Shown here: positions 10,190 through 18,498 of the stretch, piece by piece
Layout of the letters: every line of letters starts with the position of its first letter
How positions within the stretch are numbered: position 1 is the stretch's first letter
NCBI GenBank assembly: GCA_030680355.1
Contig: JAUXVF010000027.1
Coordinates: forward strand, 124,001 to 188,000
Source of the DNA: Caulobacter sp.
GTDB lineage: Bacteria; Pseudomonadota; Alphaproteobacteria; Caulobacterales; Caulobacteraceae
Direction: 5' to 3'
Length of the DNA stretch: 64,000 bases
Made by a program: the position numbers and the translations under genes
The notes under the pieces: model-generated
Told to the model about the DNA's origin: nothing
Seen by the model: only the letters and a program-made list of their open reading frames with translations
Database searches by the model: none

Positions 10190-10783
10190 TCAAAGGATTT
10201 GGCACGCCTCCTCGAACGCCAGCCGGGGGCCGCGCGGCCGCAGGCCTTCGTCCGTGCCGTAGCCGATGTTGCAGATGAAGTTCACCGTCCAGCTCGTGTC
10301 GGCGAAGAACTCGGCGTTGACGCCCTCGACCTTGAAGCCGGACATCGGCCCGCAATCGAGGCCCAGCGACCGGGCCGCCAGCATCAGATAGGCCGCCTGC
10401 AGCGAGCCGTTGCGGAAGGCGGTCTCCAGGTTCAGCTCGGGGTTCGAGGTGAACCAGTCCTTCGCCGCCGGATTGTGCGGAAACAGATCGATCAGTCGGT
10501 CGGCGAACTTCAGGTCATAGGCCATGATCACATTGACCGGCGCCGCCAGGGTCTTGGCCCGGTTGCCCGACGACATGTGCGGGGCCAGCCGCGCCTTGGC
10601 CTCCTCGCTGGCCAGGAACAGGAACCGGCCGGGGCAGCAGTTGCCCGATGTCGGCCCCCATTTGGCCAGCTCATACGTGGCCTCGATCAGCACCTGCGAG
10701 ACCTTGTCGGGCGACCAGCCATTGCGGGTGCGGGCAGTACGGAACAGCTGGTCGAGGGACGGATCAGGCAGGGGGGCGTGCAT
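10190..10783 (-). CDS. rutE: Malonic semialdehyde reductase (nitroreductase family)
   Basis: A 197-aa nitroreductase-family protein of the RutE/HadB type, reducing toxic malonic semialdehyde to 3-hydroxypropionate at the end of the Rut pathway. Visible family features are [31 protein letters not shown] (FMN site), [26 protein letters not shown] and the C-terminal FICNIGYG. It is divergent from rutB with an 87-bp gap. The ATG at 10783 gives the family length. Confidence 0.93.
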   Translation of the reverse strand: MHAPLPDPSLDQLFRTARTRNGWSPDKVSQVLIEATYELAKWGPTSGNCCPGRFLFLASEEAKARLAPHMSSGNRAKTLAAPVNVIMAYDLKFADRLIDLFPHNPAAKDWFTSNPELNLETAFRNGSLQAAYLMLAARSLGLDCGPMSGFKVEGVNAEFFADTSWTVNFICNIGYGTDEGLRPRGPRLAFEEACQIL

Positions 10784-10870
10784 CAGTCGAAAACTCCGGA
10801 ACAGGGTGGCTTGGCGCCGCCGCAGCGTATGCCATGCTGCCCGCCCAACGCACGGGAGTTGTTGATCCGC

Positions 10871-11575
10871 ATGGCCCCGGCCGCCGACACCATCATGCTG
10901 CCCGCCCGACCCGAGCCGATCGCGGTCTCGGCGGCCCAGACGGCCGTGATCGTCATCGACATGCAGAACGCCTACGCCTCGCCGGGCGGCTATCTCGACC
11001 TGGCCGGGTTCGACATCTCCGGCGCCGCGCGGGTGATCCGCAACACCAAAGGCGTGCTCGAGGTCGCCCGCGCCGCCGGCCTGCCGGTGATCTATTTCCA
11101 GAACGGCTGGGACGCCGACTATGTCGAGGCTGGCGGACCCGGCTCGCCCAACTTCCACAAGTCCAATGCGCTGAAGACCATGCGCGAGCGGCCCGAGTTG
11201 CAGGGCAAGCTGCTGGCCAGAGGGACCTGGGACTACGAACTGGTCGACGACCTCAAGCCCGAGCCCGGCGACATCGTGCTGCACAAGACCCGCTACAGCG
11301 GCTTCTTCAACAGCCAGCTCGACAGCACCCTGCGCTCGCGCGGCATCCGCAACATCGTGCTGGTCGGCATCGCCACCAATGTCTGCGTCGAGTCGACGCT
11401 GCGGGACGGCTTCTTCCTCGAGTATTTCGGGGTCGTGCTCGAAGACGCCACCCACCAGGCCGGGCCCGAGTTCGTGCAGCAGGCGGCGATCTACAACATC
11501 GAAAAATTCTTCGGCTGGGTGTCCAGCGTCGCCGACTTCAAGGGCGCGTTCGGACAGATCGCGCCGGACAACTGA
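10871..11575 (+). CDS. rutB: Ureidoacrylate amidohydrolase RutB
   Basis: A 234-aa isochorismatase-like hydrolase. The cysteine hydrolase triad is visible as Asp in [10 protein letters not shown], Lys in [11 protein letters not shown] and the nucleophile Cys in [14 protein letters not shown]. It hydrolyses ureidoacrylate (peroxide form) to 3-aminoacrylate and carbamate. I chose the ATG at 10871; CGGGAG lies 12-13 nt upstream, and in-frame TTG codons at 10859 and 10862 are alternatives. First gene of the plus-strand rut operon. Confidence 0.94.
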   Translation: MAPAADTIMLPARPEPIAVSAAQTAVIVIDMQNAYASPGGYLDLAGFDISGAARVIRNTKGVLEVARAAGLPVIYFQNGWDADYVEAGGPGSPNFHKSNALKTMRERPELQGKLLARGTWDYELVDDLKPEPGDIVLHKTRYSGFFNSQLDSTLRSRGIRNIVLVGIATNVCVESTLRDGFFLEYFGVVLEDATHQAGPEFVQQAAIYNIEKFFGWVSSVADFKGAFGQIAPDN

Positions 11576-11589
11576 TCACAGGAGCTTCC

Positions 11590-11979
11590 ATGCCCAAGAC
11601 CGTCATCGTTCCCCCCGGGACGCAAACCCCCATCGCCCCCTTCTCGCCCGGAACCCTGGCCGACGGGGTGGTCTATGTCTCGGGCACGCTGGCCTTCGAC
11701 AAGGACAACAATGTCGCCTGCGTCGGCGACGCCGAGGGCCAGACGCGGATCGTTCTGGAGACCATCAAGTCGGTGATCGAGACCGCCGGCGGGACTATGG
11801 ACGACGTGACCATGAACCACATCTTCCTCAAGGACTGGGCCGACTACGCCGCGCTGAACAAGGTCTATGCCGAGTATTTCCCGGGCGACAAGCCGGCCCG
11901 GTTCTGCATCGTCTGCGGCCTGGTGCGGCCCGACTTCCTGGTCGAGATCGCCTCGATCGCCCACATCGGCAAGCGCTGA
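11590..11979 (+). CDS. rutC: 3-aminoacrylate deaminase RutC (RidA family)
   Basis: A 129-residue YjgF/YER057c/UK114 (RidA) protein. Family features include [21 protein letters not shown], the aromatic/arginine region [19 protein letters not shown] and the C-terminal [13 protein letters not shown], with the Arg and Cys expected in the ligand pocket. It deaminates 3-aminoacrylate to malonic semialdehyde. AGGAG precedes the ATG; rutB ends 14 nt upstream. Confidence 0.93.
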   Translation: MPKTVIVPPGTQTPIAPFSPGTLADGVVYVSGTLAFDKDNNVACVGDAEGQTRIVLETIKSVIETAGGTMDDVTMNHIFLKDWADYAALNKVYAEYFPGDKPARFCIVCGLVRPDFLVEIASIAHIGKR

Positions 11980-11983
11980 GCCG

Positions 11984-12334
11984 GTGCTGGCCCTGCTGGC
12001 TAAAGGCGTCGTTTCGGCCATCCTGATCATGGCCGCCTCCGAGGTCGCGCGGCGCCAGCCGGGCGTGGGCGCCCTGATCGCCTCGCTGCCGCTGGTCTCG
12101 GTGCTGGGCATGATCTGGCTGTGGTCGGCCAAACCGGACCCCGAGAACATGGCCCTCCACGCCCAGGCGACCTTCTGGTTCGTGCTGCCGTCGCTGCCGA
12201 TGTTCCTGCTGATCCCGGCGCTGCTGCGGCGCGGCGTGCCCTTCTGGCCAGCGCTGGGTCTCGGCTGCGCCCTGACCGTCGGCCTGTATCTGGCCATGAC
12301 CACGATCGGCCCGCGGTTGGGGCTCAAGCTTTGA
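11984..12334 (+). CDS. DUF3147-family inner-membrane protein
   Basis: About 116 residues with four hydrophobic segments (LALLAKGVVSAILIMAA, GVGALIASLPLVSVLGMIWLW, ATFWFVLPSLPMFLLIPALL, FWPALGLGCALTVGLYLAM). The pattern E-V-A-R-R-x-P-x-x-G-A-L-I-A-S-L-P-L-V-S is that of DUF3147/YdgC-like membrane proteins, function unknown. It starts at the GTG at 11984, 4 nt after rutC, and its TGA overlaps the rutD start, so it is inside the rut operon. A role in pyrimidine or product transport is possible but there is no direct evidence. Confidence 0.75.
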   Translation: MLALLAKGVVSAILIMAASEVARRQPGVGALIASLPLVSVLGMIWLWSAKPDPENMALHAQATFWFVLPSLPMFLLIPALLRRGVPFWPALGLGCALTVGLYLAMTTIGPRLGLKL

Positions 12335-13134
12335 TCAGCGGGACCGCCGACGGCCTCTACTACGAAGTCCATGACGGCCCGGCGGGCGCCGCGACAGTGA
12401 TCCTGTCGGCCGGACTCGGCGGATCGGGCGCCTTCTGGGCGCCGCAGATGGCGGCGCTGACGGCGCGGTTCCAGGTGGTGCTCTATGACCATCGCGGCAC
12501 GGCCGGCAGCGTCCGCGCCCTGACCGCGCCGCACACGGTCGCGGCCATGGCCGACGACATCGTCGCGGTGATGGTCGCCGTTGGATTAGCCAAGGCCCAT
12601 GTCGTCGGCCACGCGGCCGGCGGGCTGGCGGGACTGGCCATGGCGCTCAATCACCCGGACCGGCTGGACCGGCTGGTCGTGGTCAACGGCTGGGCCGCGC
12701 CGGACCCGCACATTCAGCGCTGTTTCGACACGCGCATCAGCCTGCTGAACGACAGCGGGCCGGAGGCCTACATCCACGCCCAGCCGCTGTTCCTCTATCC
12801 GGCCAACTGGATCTCGCAGAACCACGCGCGGCTGGAGGCGGAAGAGGCTCATCACATCGCGGGCTTCCAGGGCCGGGAGACGATGCTGGCCCGGATCAAC
12901 GCCGTGCTGGCCTTCGACATCGAGGCGCGCCTCGGCGAGATCGCCCATCCGGTGCTGGTCAGCGCCAGCGCCGACGACATGCTGGTTCCGGCCCTCTGTT
13001 CGCAGCGCCTCGCCCGAGGACTGGCCAACGCCAGCCTCGACATCGTCCCCTGGGGCGGTCACGGCTTTACGGTGACCGCGCCCGACCCTTTCAATGTCGC
13101 GCTCGTCGCCTTTCTGAGCGACGCGGCCCCCTGA
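12331..13134 (+). CDS. rutD: Aminoacrylate hydrolase RutD (alpha/beta hydrolase)
   Basis: A 267-aa alpha/beta-hydrolase fold protein beginning with TTG at 12331 in a TTGA overlap with the preceding gene. Motifs: [17 protein letters not shown] (oxyanion hole), [12 protein letters not shown], the nucleophile-elbow position [11 protein letters not shown] and C-terminal [14 protein letters not shown]. The elbow has Ala instead of the usual Ser; Escherichia coli RutD also has G-H-A-L-G there, so this is a family trait and not a defect. It speeds the hydrolysis of aminoacrylate. Confidence 0.9.
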   Translation: MISGTADGLYYEVHDGPAGAATVILSAGLGGSGAFWAPQMAALTARFQVVLYDHRGTAGSVRALTAPHTVAAMADDIVAVMVAVGLAKAHVVGHAAGGLAGLAMALNHPDRLDRLVVVNGWAAPDPHIQRCFDTRISLLNDSGPEAYIHAQPLFLYPANWISQNHARLEAEEAHHIAGFQGRETMLARINAVLAFDIEARLGEIAHPVLVSASADDMLVPALCSQRLARGLANASLDIVPWGGHGFTVTAPDPFNVALVAFLSDAAP

Positions 13135-13148
13135 CCGAAGGATCTCCC

Positions 13149-14219
13149 ATGGAAATCGGCGTCTTCATCCCGATCGGCAACAACGGCTGGCTCATCTCCG
13201 AGACGGCGCCGCAGTACATGCCGTCGTTCGAGCTGAACAAGACGGTCACCCAGGCGGCGGACCGCTACGGCTTCGACTTCGCCCTGTCGATGATCAAGCT
13301 GCGCGGTTTCGGGGGGAAGACGCAGTTCTGGGAACACAACCTCGAGAGCTTCACCCTGATGGCCGGCCTGGCCGCCGTCACCGAGCGGATCAAGATCTTC
13401 GCCACCGCCGCCACGCTGACCATGCCGCCGGCCATCGTCGCCCGGATGGCCGCGACCATCGACTCCATCGCACCGGGCCGCTTCGGCATCAACCTGATCA
13501 CCGGCTGGGCCGAGGCCGAGTACAGCCAGATGGGCCTGTGGCCTGGCGAGAAACACTACAAGGACCGCTACAACTATCTGGCTGAATACGCCCAGGTGCT
13601 GCGCGACCTGTTCGACACCGGGGTGTCGAACTTCAAGGGCGACTATTTCCAGATGACCGACTGCCGGGTCAGCCCCCGGGCGGCGAACACCAAGCTGATC
13701 TGCGCCGGCTCGTCGACCGAGGGCCTGGCCTTCACCGCCCAGTACGCCGACTACAGCTTCGCCCTGGGCAAGGGCACCAACACCCCGACCGCCTTCGCCG
13801 ACGTCAACGAACGGCTGCGGGCGGCGCGGGAAAAGACCGGCCGCGACGTTTCCGCCTACATCCTGTTCATGGTCATCGCCGACGAGACCGATGAGGCCGC
13901 CATGGCCAAATGGGAAAGCTACCGCGACGGCGTCGACAAGGAGGCGGTGGCCTGGCTGGTCGGCCAGGCGGCGGCCAACACCTCCGAAGACACCAACACC
14001 AAACAGCTGGCGGCCGAAAAGGCGGCGGTGAACCTGAACATGGGGACGCTGGTGGGGTCGTATGCGTCCATCGCCCGGATGCTCGACGAGGTGGCCACGG
14101 TGCCGGACACGGCGGGGGTGCTGCTGACGTTCGACGACTTCGTGCAGGGGGTGGAGGACTTCGGGACGAAGATCCAGCCGCTGATGACGTGTCGGGCGGG
14201 TGTGGTGGTCAAAGCCTGA
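13149..14219 (+). CDS. rutA: Pyrimidine monooxygenase RutA
   Basis: A 356-aa flavin-dependent luciferase-like monooxygenase that opens the uracil/thymine ring. Starts [17 protein letters not shown], continues with [52 protein letters not shown] and [16 protein letters not shown], all characteristic of RutA. AAGGA precedes the ATG and rutD ends 14 nt upstream. It is last in this operon, whereas rutA is first in Escherichia coli. No rutF flavin reductase or rutG permease gene is in the window, so reduced FMN must come from elsewhere. Confidence 0.96.
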   Translation: MEIGVFIPIGNNGWLISETAPQYMPSFELNKTVTQAADRYGFDFALSMIKLRGFGGKTQFWEHNLESFTLMAGLAAVTERIKIFATAATLTMPPAIVARMAATIDSIAPGRFGINLITGWAEAEYSQMGLWPGEKHYKDRYNYLAEYAQVLRDLFDTGVSNFKGDYFQMTDCRVSPRAANTKLICAGSSTEGLAFTAQYADYSFALGKGTNTPTAFADVNERLRAAREKTGRDVSAYILFMVIADETDEAAMAKWESYRDGVDKEAVAWLVGQAAANTSEDTNTKQLAAEKAAVNLNMGTLVGSYASIARMLDEVATVPDTAGVLLTFDDFVQGVEDFGTKIQPLMTCRAGVVVKA

Positions 14220-14229
14220 CCCCCATGAA

Positions 14230-14369
14230 TCCGCTCATCCTCGCGAAAGCGAGGACCCAGGTTTGTTCAGAGCTTCGGCTCACGGTTCAGGCGAGACAGC
14301 GGGCTAACCCGAAAGGTGAGCCGCTGCTTCAAAAACGCCTGGGTCCTCGCTTTCGCGAGGATGAGCGGA
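14230..14369. repeat. Long perfect inverted repeat (family B), between convergent genes
   Basis: The arms 14230-14261 and 14338-14369 are perfect 32-bp reverse complements, beginning TCCGCTCATCCTCGCGAAAG. They enclose a 76-bp middle. Each arm also contains its own short palindrome (CCTCGCGAAAGCGAGG). The element occupies the gap between the convergent rutA and oxygenase genes. It is the only copy in this window but looks like a miniature repeat related in layout to family A. Confidence 0.9.
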
Positions 14370-14380
14370 GTTCGTAGGGG

Positions 14381-15310
14381 CTATTTCTTCAACCCGATCG
14401 CCCTTAGCCGCTCGTCGAGAAACACCCCCGCCGTCACCGGCTCGAACCTGGCGCCGTCCCCCACACAGCTGTCCAGCACCGCCAGCGAGGTCTCCAGCGT
14501 CGGGTGCATGAAGAACGGCATTGAATAGCGGGACACGTTCGGTCCCGTCGGATTGACCACCCGGTGGGTGGTGGCCGGGATCACACCGTTGGTCATCCGG
14601 GCCAGCATGTCGCCGGAATCGACGATCAGGCAGGTCGGGTCGGCGACCACCGGCAGCCAGGTCCCGTCGCGGTCGAGCAGCTCCAGCCCGCCGCCCCTGG
14701 CCGCCACCATGATGGTCAGGAAGTTGATGTCCTCATGCGCCGCCGCCCGCACCGCGTTCGGATCGGTGTCGGCCGCCAGCGGCGGGTAGTGCAGCACCCG
14801 CAAGAGCGAGGTGCCGTAGCGCACCTTGTCGTCGAAGAAGTCCTCGGCCAGGCCCAGTTCCGGGGCCAGGGCCCGCAGCAGGGTGACGCCGGTCTCATTG
14901 AGGCCGTCGAACAGCCGCCGGAAGGCCGGCTCGACTCCCGGAGCCTCGGCCGGCCAGACGTTGGTCGGGAAGGGCTCGTCGGCCGGGGCGTCGGGGTGCG
15001 GGTCATGGCCGACCTGCCAGAACTCCTTGAGGTCGGGATGGCCGCTGTCCTTGGCGTGTTCGACGCCGAACGGGGTGTAGCCGCGCATGCCGGCGGCGTA
15101 CTGGCGTTTGGTCGCCTCGGGCAGGGCGAACAGGGCCTGGGCCTGGCCATAGGCCTCGGCCAGCAGATCCAGCGGCACGCCGTGGTCGCGAAGGATGATG
15201 AAGCCGTAGTCCTGCAGGCCGCGCATCAGGTCAGCGGAGAAGGCCGCGCGGGCGGCGGCGTCGCCGACGGTGAAGGCCTTGAGGCTGAGCTCGGGAACCG
15301 ATTTCGTCAT
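14381..15310 (-). CDS. Isopenicillin N synthase-like 2OG-Fe(II) oxygenase
   Basis: A 309-aa protein with the non-haem dioxygenase N-terminal domain (MRGLQDYGFIILRDHGVPLDLL) and a 2OG-Fe(II) domain. Iron ligands appear as H-x-D in RAAAHEDINFLTIM and the distal His in ATTHRVVNPTG; the R-Y-S motif that binds 2-oxoglutarate follows in NVSRYSMPFF. Substrate unknown; related proteins act on small metabolites, including nucleosides and hormones. It lies downstream of the ribokinase/nucleoside hydrolase pair on the same strand with a 40-bp gap. Confidence 0.85.
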   Translation of the reverse strand: MTKSVPELSLKAFTVGDAAARAAFSADLMRGLQDYGFIILRDHGVPLDLLAEAYGQAQALFALPEATKRQYAAGMRGYTPFGVEHAKDSGHPDLKEFWQVGHDPHPDAPADEPFPTNVWPAEAPGVEPAFRRLFDGLNETGVTLLRALAPELGLAEDFFDDKVRYGTSLLRVLHYPPLAADTDPNAVRAAAHEDINFLTIMVAARGGGLELLDRDGTWLPVVADPTCLIVDSGDMLARMTNGVIPATTHRVVNPTGPNVSRYSMPFFMHPTLETSLAVLDSCVGDGARFEPVTAGVFLDERLRAIGLKK

Positions 15311-15350
15311 GGGAGCACCCTAGCGCCGCGCGCGGCGGGTTTGAAGCGGA

Positions 15351-16205
15351 TCAGCCGCGCAGGCGGGCGTCGACCTGGGCCCGTGTCGGCAGCGACGACT
15401 GGGCTCCGGCCCGGGTCGCCGTCAGGGCCCCGGTGACACAAGCGAAGGCCAGGGCCCGGTCCTGCGGCTGGCCCTCGAGCAGGGCCAGGGTCAGGGCGGC
15501 GACGAAGCTGTCGCCGGCCCCGGTGCTGTCGACGACGGAGACCTCGGGCGGCTCGGCCGTGGCCAGACGGCGGCCGTCGCGGAACAGGCCGGCGCCGCGT
15601 GAGCCCCAGGTGATCGCCACCACGCCGGGCAGGCCATGTAGCCGCTTGCCATAGACCTCCGCCTCGCCCTCGTTGACCACCAGCAGGTCGGCGCGGCGCA
15701 GCACGGCGTCGGGTACGTCGAGGGCGGGGGCCAGGTTGACGCAGACAAAGCCCCGCGCCCGGGCCACGGCGGCGGCCACTGTCTCGACCGGCAGCTCCAG
15801 CTGGCAGATCAGCGCGCCCTCGAGCGCAGCCGGCAGATGCGCGGGCAGGAAGGCGGCGTTGGCTCCGGAGGCGACGACGATCTGGTTCTCGCCCCCGGCG
15901 TCGACGGCGATCAGGGCGGCGCCGGTGGGCGCGGCCGGATCGACAGCCACACCGGTCAGGTCGACGCCCTCGGCCCGCAGCAGGGCCAGGGCCTCGTCGG
16001 CCAGGCTGTCGGCGCCGACCCGGCCGATCATGCGGACTTGCGCGCCCAGCCGGCGGGCGGCCAAGGCCTGGTTGGCCCCCTTGCCACCGGGATGGCGGGC
16101 CAGGACCGCGCCGGTCACCGTCTCGCCGGGGGCCGGCAAGGTTTCGGCGGTGGCCACGAAGTCGAGGTTGATCGATCCGACCACGGTGATCAGGGACGGG
16201 CTCAT
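15351..16205 (-). CDS. rbsK: Ribokinase (PfkB family)
   Basis: A 284-residue PfkB-family sugar kinase. The ribokinase N-terminal signature VVGSINLDFVATAETLPAPGE and the G-G-K-G-A-N-Q-A motif are present, as is the C-terminal ATP/anion-hole motif VVDSTGAGDSFVAAL with the catalytic Asp. It phosphorylates ribose, here most likely that released by the nucleoside hydrolase encoded immediately upstream (ATGA overlap at 16202-16205). Slightly short for the family but complete. Confidence 0.9.
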   Translation of the reverse strand: MSPSLITVVGSINLDFVATAETLPAPGETVTGAVLARHPGGKGANQALAARRLGAQVRMIGRVGADSLADEALALLRAEGVDLTGVAVDPAAPTGAALIAVDAGGENQIVVASGANAAFLPAHLPAALEGALICQLELPVETVAAAVARARGFVCVNLAPALDVPDAVLRRADLLVVNEGEAEVYGKRLHGLPGVVAITWGSRGAGLFRDGRRLATAEPPEVSVVDSTGAGDSFVAALTLALLEGQPQDRALAFACVTGALTATRAGAQSSLPTRAQVDARLRG

Positions 16206-17164
16206 CGGGCGAGGATCTCCAGCATCAGGGCGAACACCGCCTCATGGTCGACCGTCGTCACCCACCGGCAGGTCGCGGCGGCGGGGTCGGCGAGGCGGAA
16301 CTCGACGGCGGTATGACCCATCGTCAGCGCCGACTCCGTCTCGACCTGGAGATCGACCGGGACGGCCGTGAACAGCCGCGGCGCCAGCAGATAGAGGATG
16401 GTCGAGGGGTCATGCTGCGGCGGGCTGTCGCCGCCGACCAGGGTCTTCTCGATCTGGACGGCGAAGTCGAGCAGCTGGGTCGCGGCCCGGGCGGCGGGGG
16501 TGTCGAGGGCGGCGATGGCTGCGACGCGCGCCGGCGTCGCCCGCAGCTGGTGGGTGGCGTCGAGGCCCAGGACCACGGTCTTGACGCCGGAGCGAAACAC
16601 GACCTCGGCGGCGTGGGGGTCGGCGTAGATATTGTACTCGGCCGAGGCGGTGATGTTGCCGCCCTCGCTGCGGGCGCCGCCCATGACCACGACCGGTCCC
16701 AGATGGGCGGCCAGGGCCGGTTCCTGTCTCAGGGCCAGGGCCAGGTTGGTCATCGGACCAGTCACGGCCATCGAGACGGCGCCGGCCGGCCGGCTCATGA
16801 CGATGTCGATGATGGCCTGGGCGGCGTCGCCGGCGGCGGTCGGCGCGCCCGGCTCGAACACCGGCAGGGTTCCCAGGCCCGACTCGCCGTGAAAATGGCT
16901 GGCGATGATCGGCGGCCGCACCAGCGGCGCGCGGGCGCCGACGAACACCGGCACATCCTCGCGGCCGGCGATCTGGCGGATGATCCGGGCGTTGCGGGCG
17001 GTCAGGTCGGCGTCGACATTGCCGGCCACGGTGGTGATGGCCAGAATCTCCAGCTGGTCCGGCGAGGCGAAGGCCAGCAGCAGGGCGATGGCGTCGTCGA
17101 CGCCGGGGTCACAGTCGATGATCAGGGGGGTGCGGGTCACCGGCTCATATCGGCCCGGAATCAC
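16202..17164 (-). CDS. Inosine/uridine-preferring nucleoside hydrolase
   Basis: A 320-aa protein with the calcium-binding signature PLIIDCDPGVDDAIALLLA, the segment ITTVAGNVDADLTARNA and the later metal ligand region SAEYNIYADPHAAEVVF. It cleaves the N-glycosidic bond of ribonucleosides, releasing base and ribose. Start is GTG at 17164; no better ATG lies before the conserved motif. Together with rbsK it feeds bases to the xdh and rut pathways and ribose to the pentose phosphate pathway. Confidence 0.9.
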   Translation of the reverse strand: MIPGRYEPVTRTPLIIDCDPGVDDAIALLLAFASPDQLEILAITTVAGNVDADLTARNARIIRQIAGREDVPVFVGARAPLVRPPIIASHFHGESGLGTLPVFEPGAPTAAGDAAQAIIDIVMSRPAGAVSMAVTGPMTNLALALRQEPALAAHLGPVVVMGGARSEGGNITASAEYNIYADPHAAEVVFRSGVKTVVLGLDATHQLRATPARVAAIAALDTPAARAATQLLDFAVQIEKTLVGGDSPPQHDPSTILYLLAPRLFTAVPVDLQVETESALTMGHTAVEFRLADPAAATCRWVTTVDHEAVFALMLEILAR

Positions 17165-17181
17165 CGGGTCGGCAAGAGCGC

Positions 17182-17901
17182 TCAGCGGCGCCAGCCCTCC
17201 GCTTTCGCCGCAGCCTCGGCCCGGGCGTCGAGGGACTCGCCGGTGATCATATCCTCGACCGCGGCGATCACCGCCGGCGGCGTCTCGGCGGCGGCGGTGC
17301 GGTAGTCGCCGGCCGCCCTTCCGCCAGCCCGGGGCACGGCCATCCGGACGATCCAGGTGTCGCCGTCTCGGCAGGCGAGGCCGGCCGGTCCTTCCCCCCG
17401 GGTTACGGTAAAGGTGCGGCAGTAGCGGTTGTCCTTGCTGCGGAAGGTCAGGCCGACCTGGACCAGCGCCCCTTTCGGCGGCGCCGAGGCCAGTTGGGCG
17501 TCGAGGGCCGAGGCCAGGGCGCCGCGCGCCCGCATGTCGCCGCCGACCAGGGGATCGCCGCCGTGCGGCAGGGTCAGACCGATAACCAGTCCGCCGACAA
17601 CGCCGGCGGCGATGCCGCTGATCCAGCCCCAGGCCGGCGGGGCGCGACGCTGACGGGCGGCGTCAAGGCTGACCACCGTGTCCGCCCGTCCGGCGCGCAC
17701 GGCGTCGATCAGCCGGTCGGGCACGGGTTCCTGCGCGATGTCGGCGAAGGCGCCGGCCACGGCCCCGGCCAGCAGGCGTTGGCCGGCCAGCCGCCCGGCC
17801 AGCGCCGCGTCGGCGGCCGCGGCGGCCTCGACAGCGGCGGCGGTGTCGGCGTCGAGCTCGCCATCGACGTAGGCCATCAACATCTCGTCGGTCACGGTCA
17901 T
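17182..17901 (-). CDS. Anti-sigma factor, membrane-anchored
   Basis: A 239-aa protein starting MTVTDEMLMAYVDGELDAD, the classic anti-sigma N-terminal helix, followed by an Ala-rich helical region. One membrane segment (GWISGIAAGVVGGLVIGLTL, about residues 92-111) separates it from a roughly 120-residue periplasmic domain. The zinc ligands of the ZAS subclass (H-x3-C-x2-C) are absent. It overlaps the sigma factor gene by ATGA, so stoichiometric co-expression is expected. It should hold the ECF factor at the membrane until an envelope signal arrives. Confidence 0.85.
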   Translation of the reverse strand: MTVTDEMLMAYVDGELDADTAAAVEAAAAADAALAGRLAGQRLLAGAVAGAFADIAQEPVPDRLIDAVRAGRADTVVSLDAARQRRAPPAWGWISGIAAGVVGGLVIGLTLPHGGDPLVGGDMRARGALASALDAQLASAPPKGALVQVGLTFRSKDNRYCRTFTVTRGEGPAGLACRDGDTWIVRMAVPRAGGRAAGDYRTAAAETPPAVIAAVEDMITGESLDARAEAAAKAEGWRR

Positions 17902-18398
17902 GTCCGGGTCTCCGGCGTGGAAAGCAGGGCCATCAGGGCGGTGCGGCCGCGCACCAGACGGCTGGTCAGGGTGCCGGCGGGAATTTCGAGCACTTCGGCG
18001 GCCTCGGCGTAGGACAGGCCCTCGACCAGCACCAGGGCGACCGCCACACGCTGGTCGTCGGGCAGCCGGGCCATGGCCTGGCGGATGGCCATCGCCTCGA
18101 CGCGCATGTCAGCCGAGGCGGCGGCGGGATCGGAGACGCTGTCCAGGAAGTCGTCGCCGACGGCGACCGTCCGCTTCCGGTTTCGCGATCGCGCCTCATC
18201 GATCCAGGCGTTCTTCATGATCCTCATCGTCCAGTTGTCCAGCCGCGTTCCGGCGATCCATTGCGACCGCCGGGCCAGCGCCCGCTCAACGGCGATCTGC
18301 ACGAGGTCATCGGCGTCAGCCCGATGACCGGCCAAGGCGCGGGCGAACCGCCGCAGTCGCGGCAGCAGATCGACGATCTCCTGTTCGAAGGAGTCCAA
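17898..18398 (-). CDS. ECF-type RNA polymerase sigma factor
   Basis: A 166-residue group 4 sigma factor with region 2 (LRRFARALAGHRADADDLVQIAVERAL, IAGTRLDNWTMRIMKNAWIDEARSR) and region 4 (ARLPDDQRVAVALVLVEGLSYAEAAEVLEIPAGTLTSRLVRGR). Translation starts at TTG 18398, with GAGGTG just upstream. It is followed by its anti-sigma gene. A candidate autoregulatory promoter lies 23-50 nt upstream (18421-18448), and a matching one precedes the repeat-protein gene at 19938. Confidence 0.92.
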   Translation of the reverse strand: MDSFEQEIVDLLPRLRRFARALAGHRADADDLVQIAVERALARRSQWIAGTRLDNWTMRIMKNAWIDEARSRNRKRTVAVGDDFLDSVSDPAAASADMRVEAMAIRQAMARLPDDQRVAVALVLVEGLSYAEAAEVLEIPAGTLTSRLVRGRTALMALLSTPETRT

Positions 18399-18420
18399 AC
18401 AATCACCTCAGTCATGGATC

Positions 18421-18448
18421 AAACGACCGGTCCGGCTCGTTTCATCCC
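18421..18448 (-). promoter_or_regulatory. Putative ECF promoter of the sigma/anti-sigma operon
   Basis: On the minus strand the -35-like GGGATG (18443-18448) is followed by AAA, and 17 nt after the hexamer comes the -10-like CGTTT (18421-18425). The same hexamer, the same AAA and the same 17-nt spacing recur at 19856-19883 on the plus strand. The layout fits ECF promoters, whose -10 often contains CGT. This suggests autoregulation; it is unproven. Confidence 0.6.
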
Positions 18449-18498
18449 ACAGGAACCGGATATAGTCCCAATTGCCGCAAGGAGGCGGCAGAGACGTC

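Noticed and set aside
10784..10870. RutR operator between rutE and rutB
   Set aside because: No sequence close to the TTGACCA-N2-TGGTCAA palindrome known for RutR could be found.
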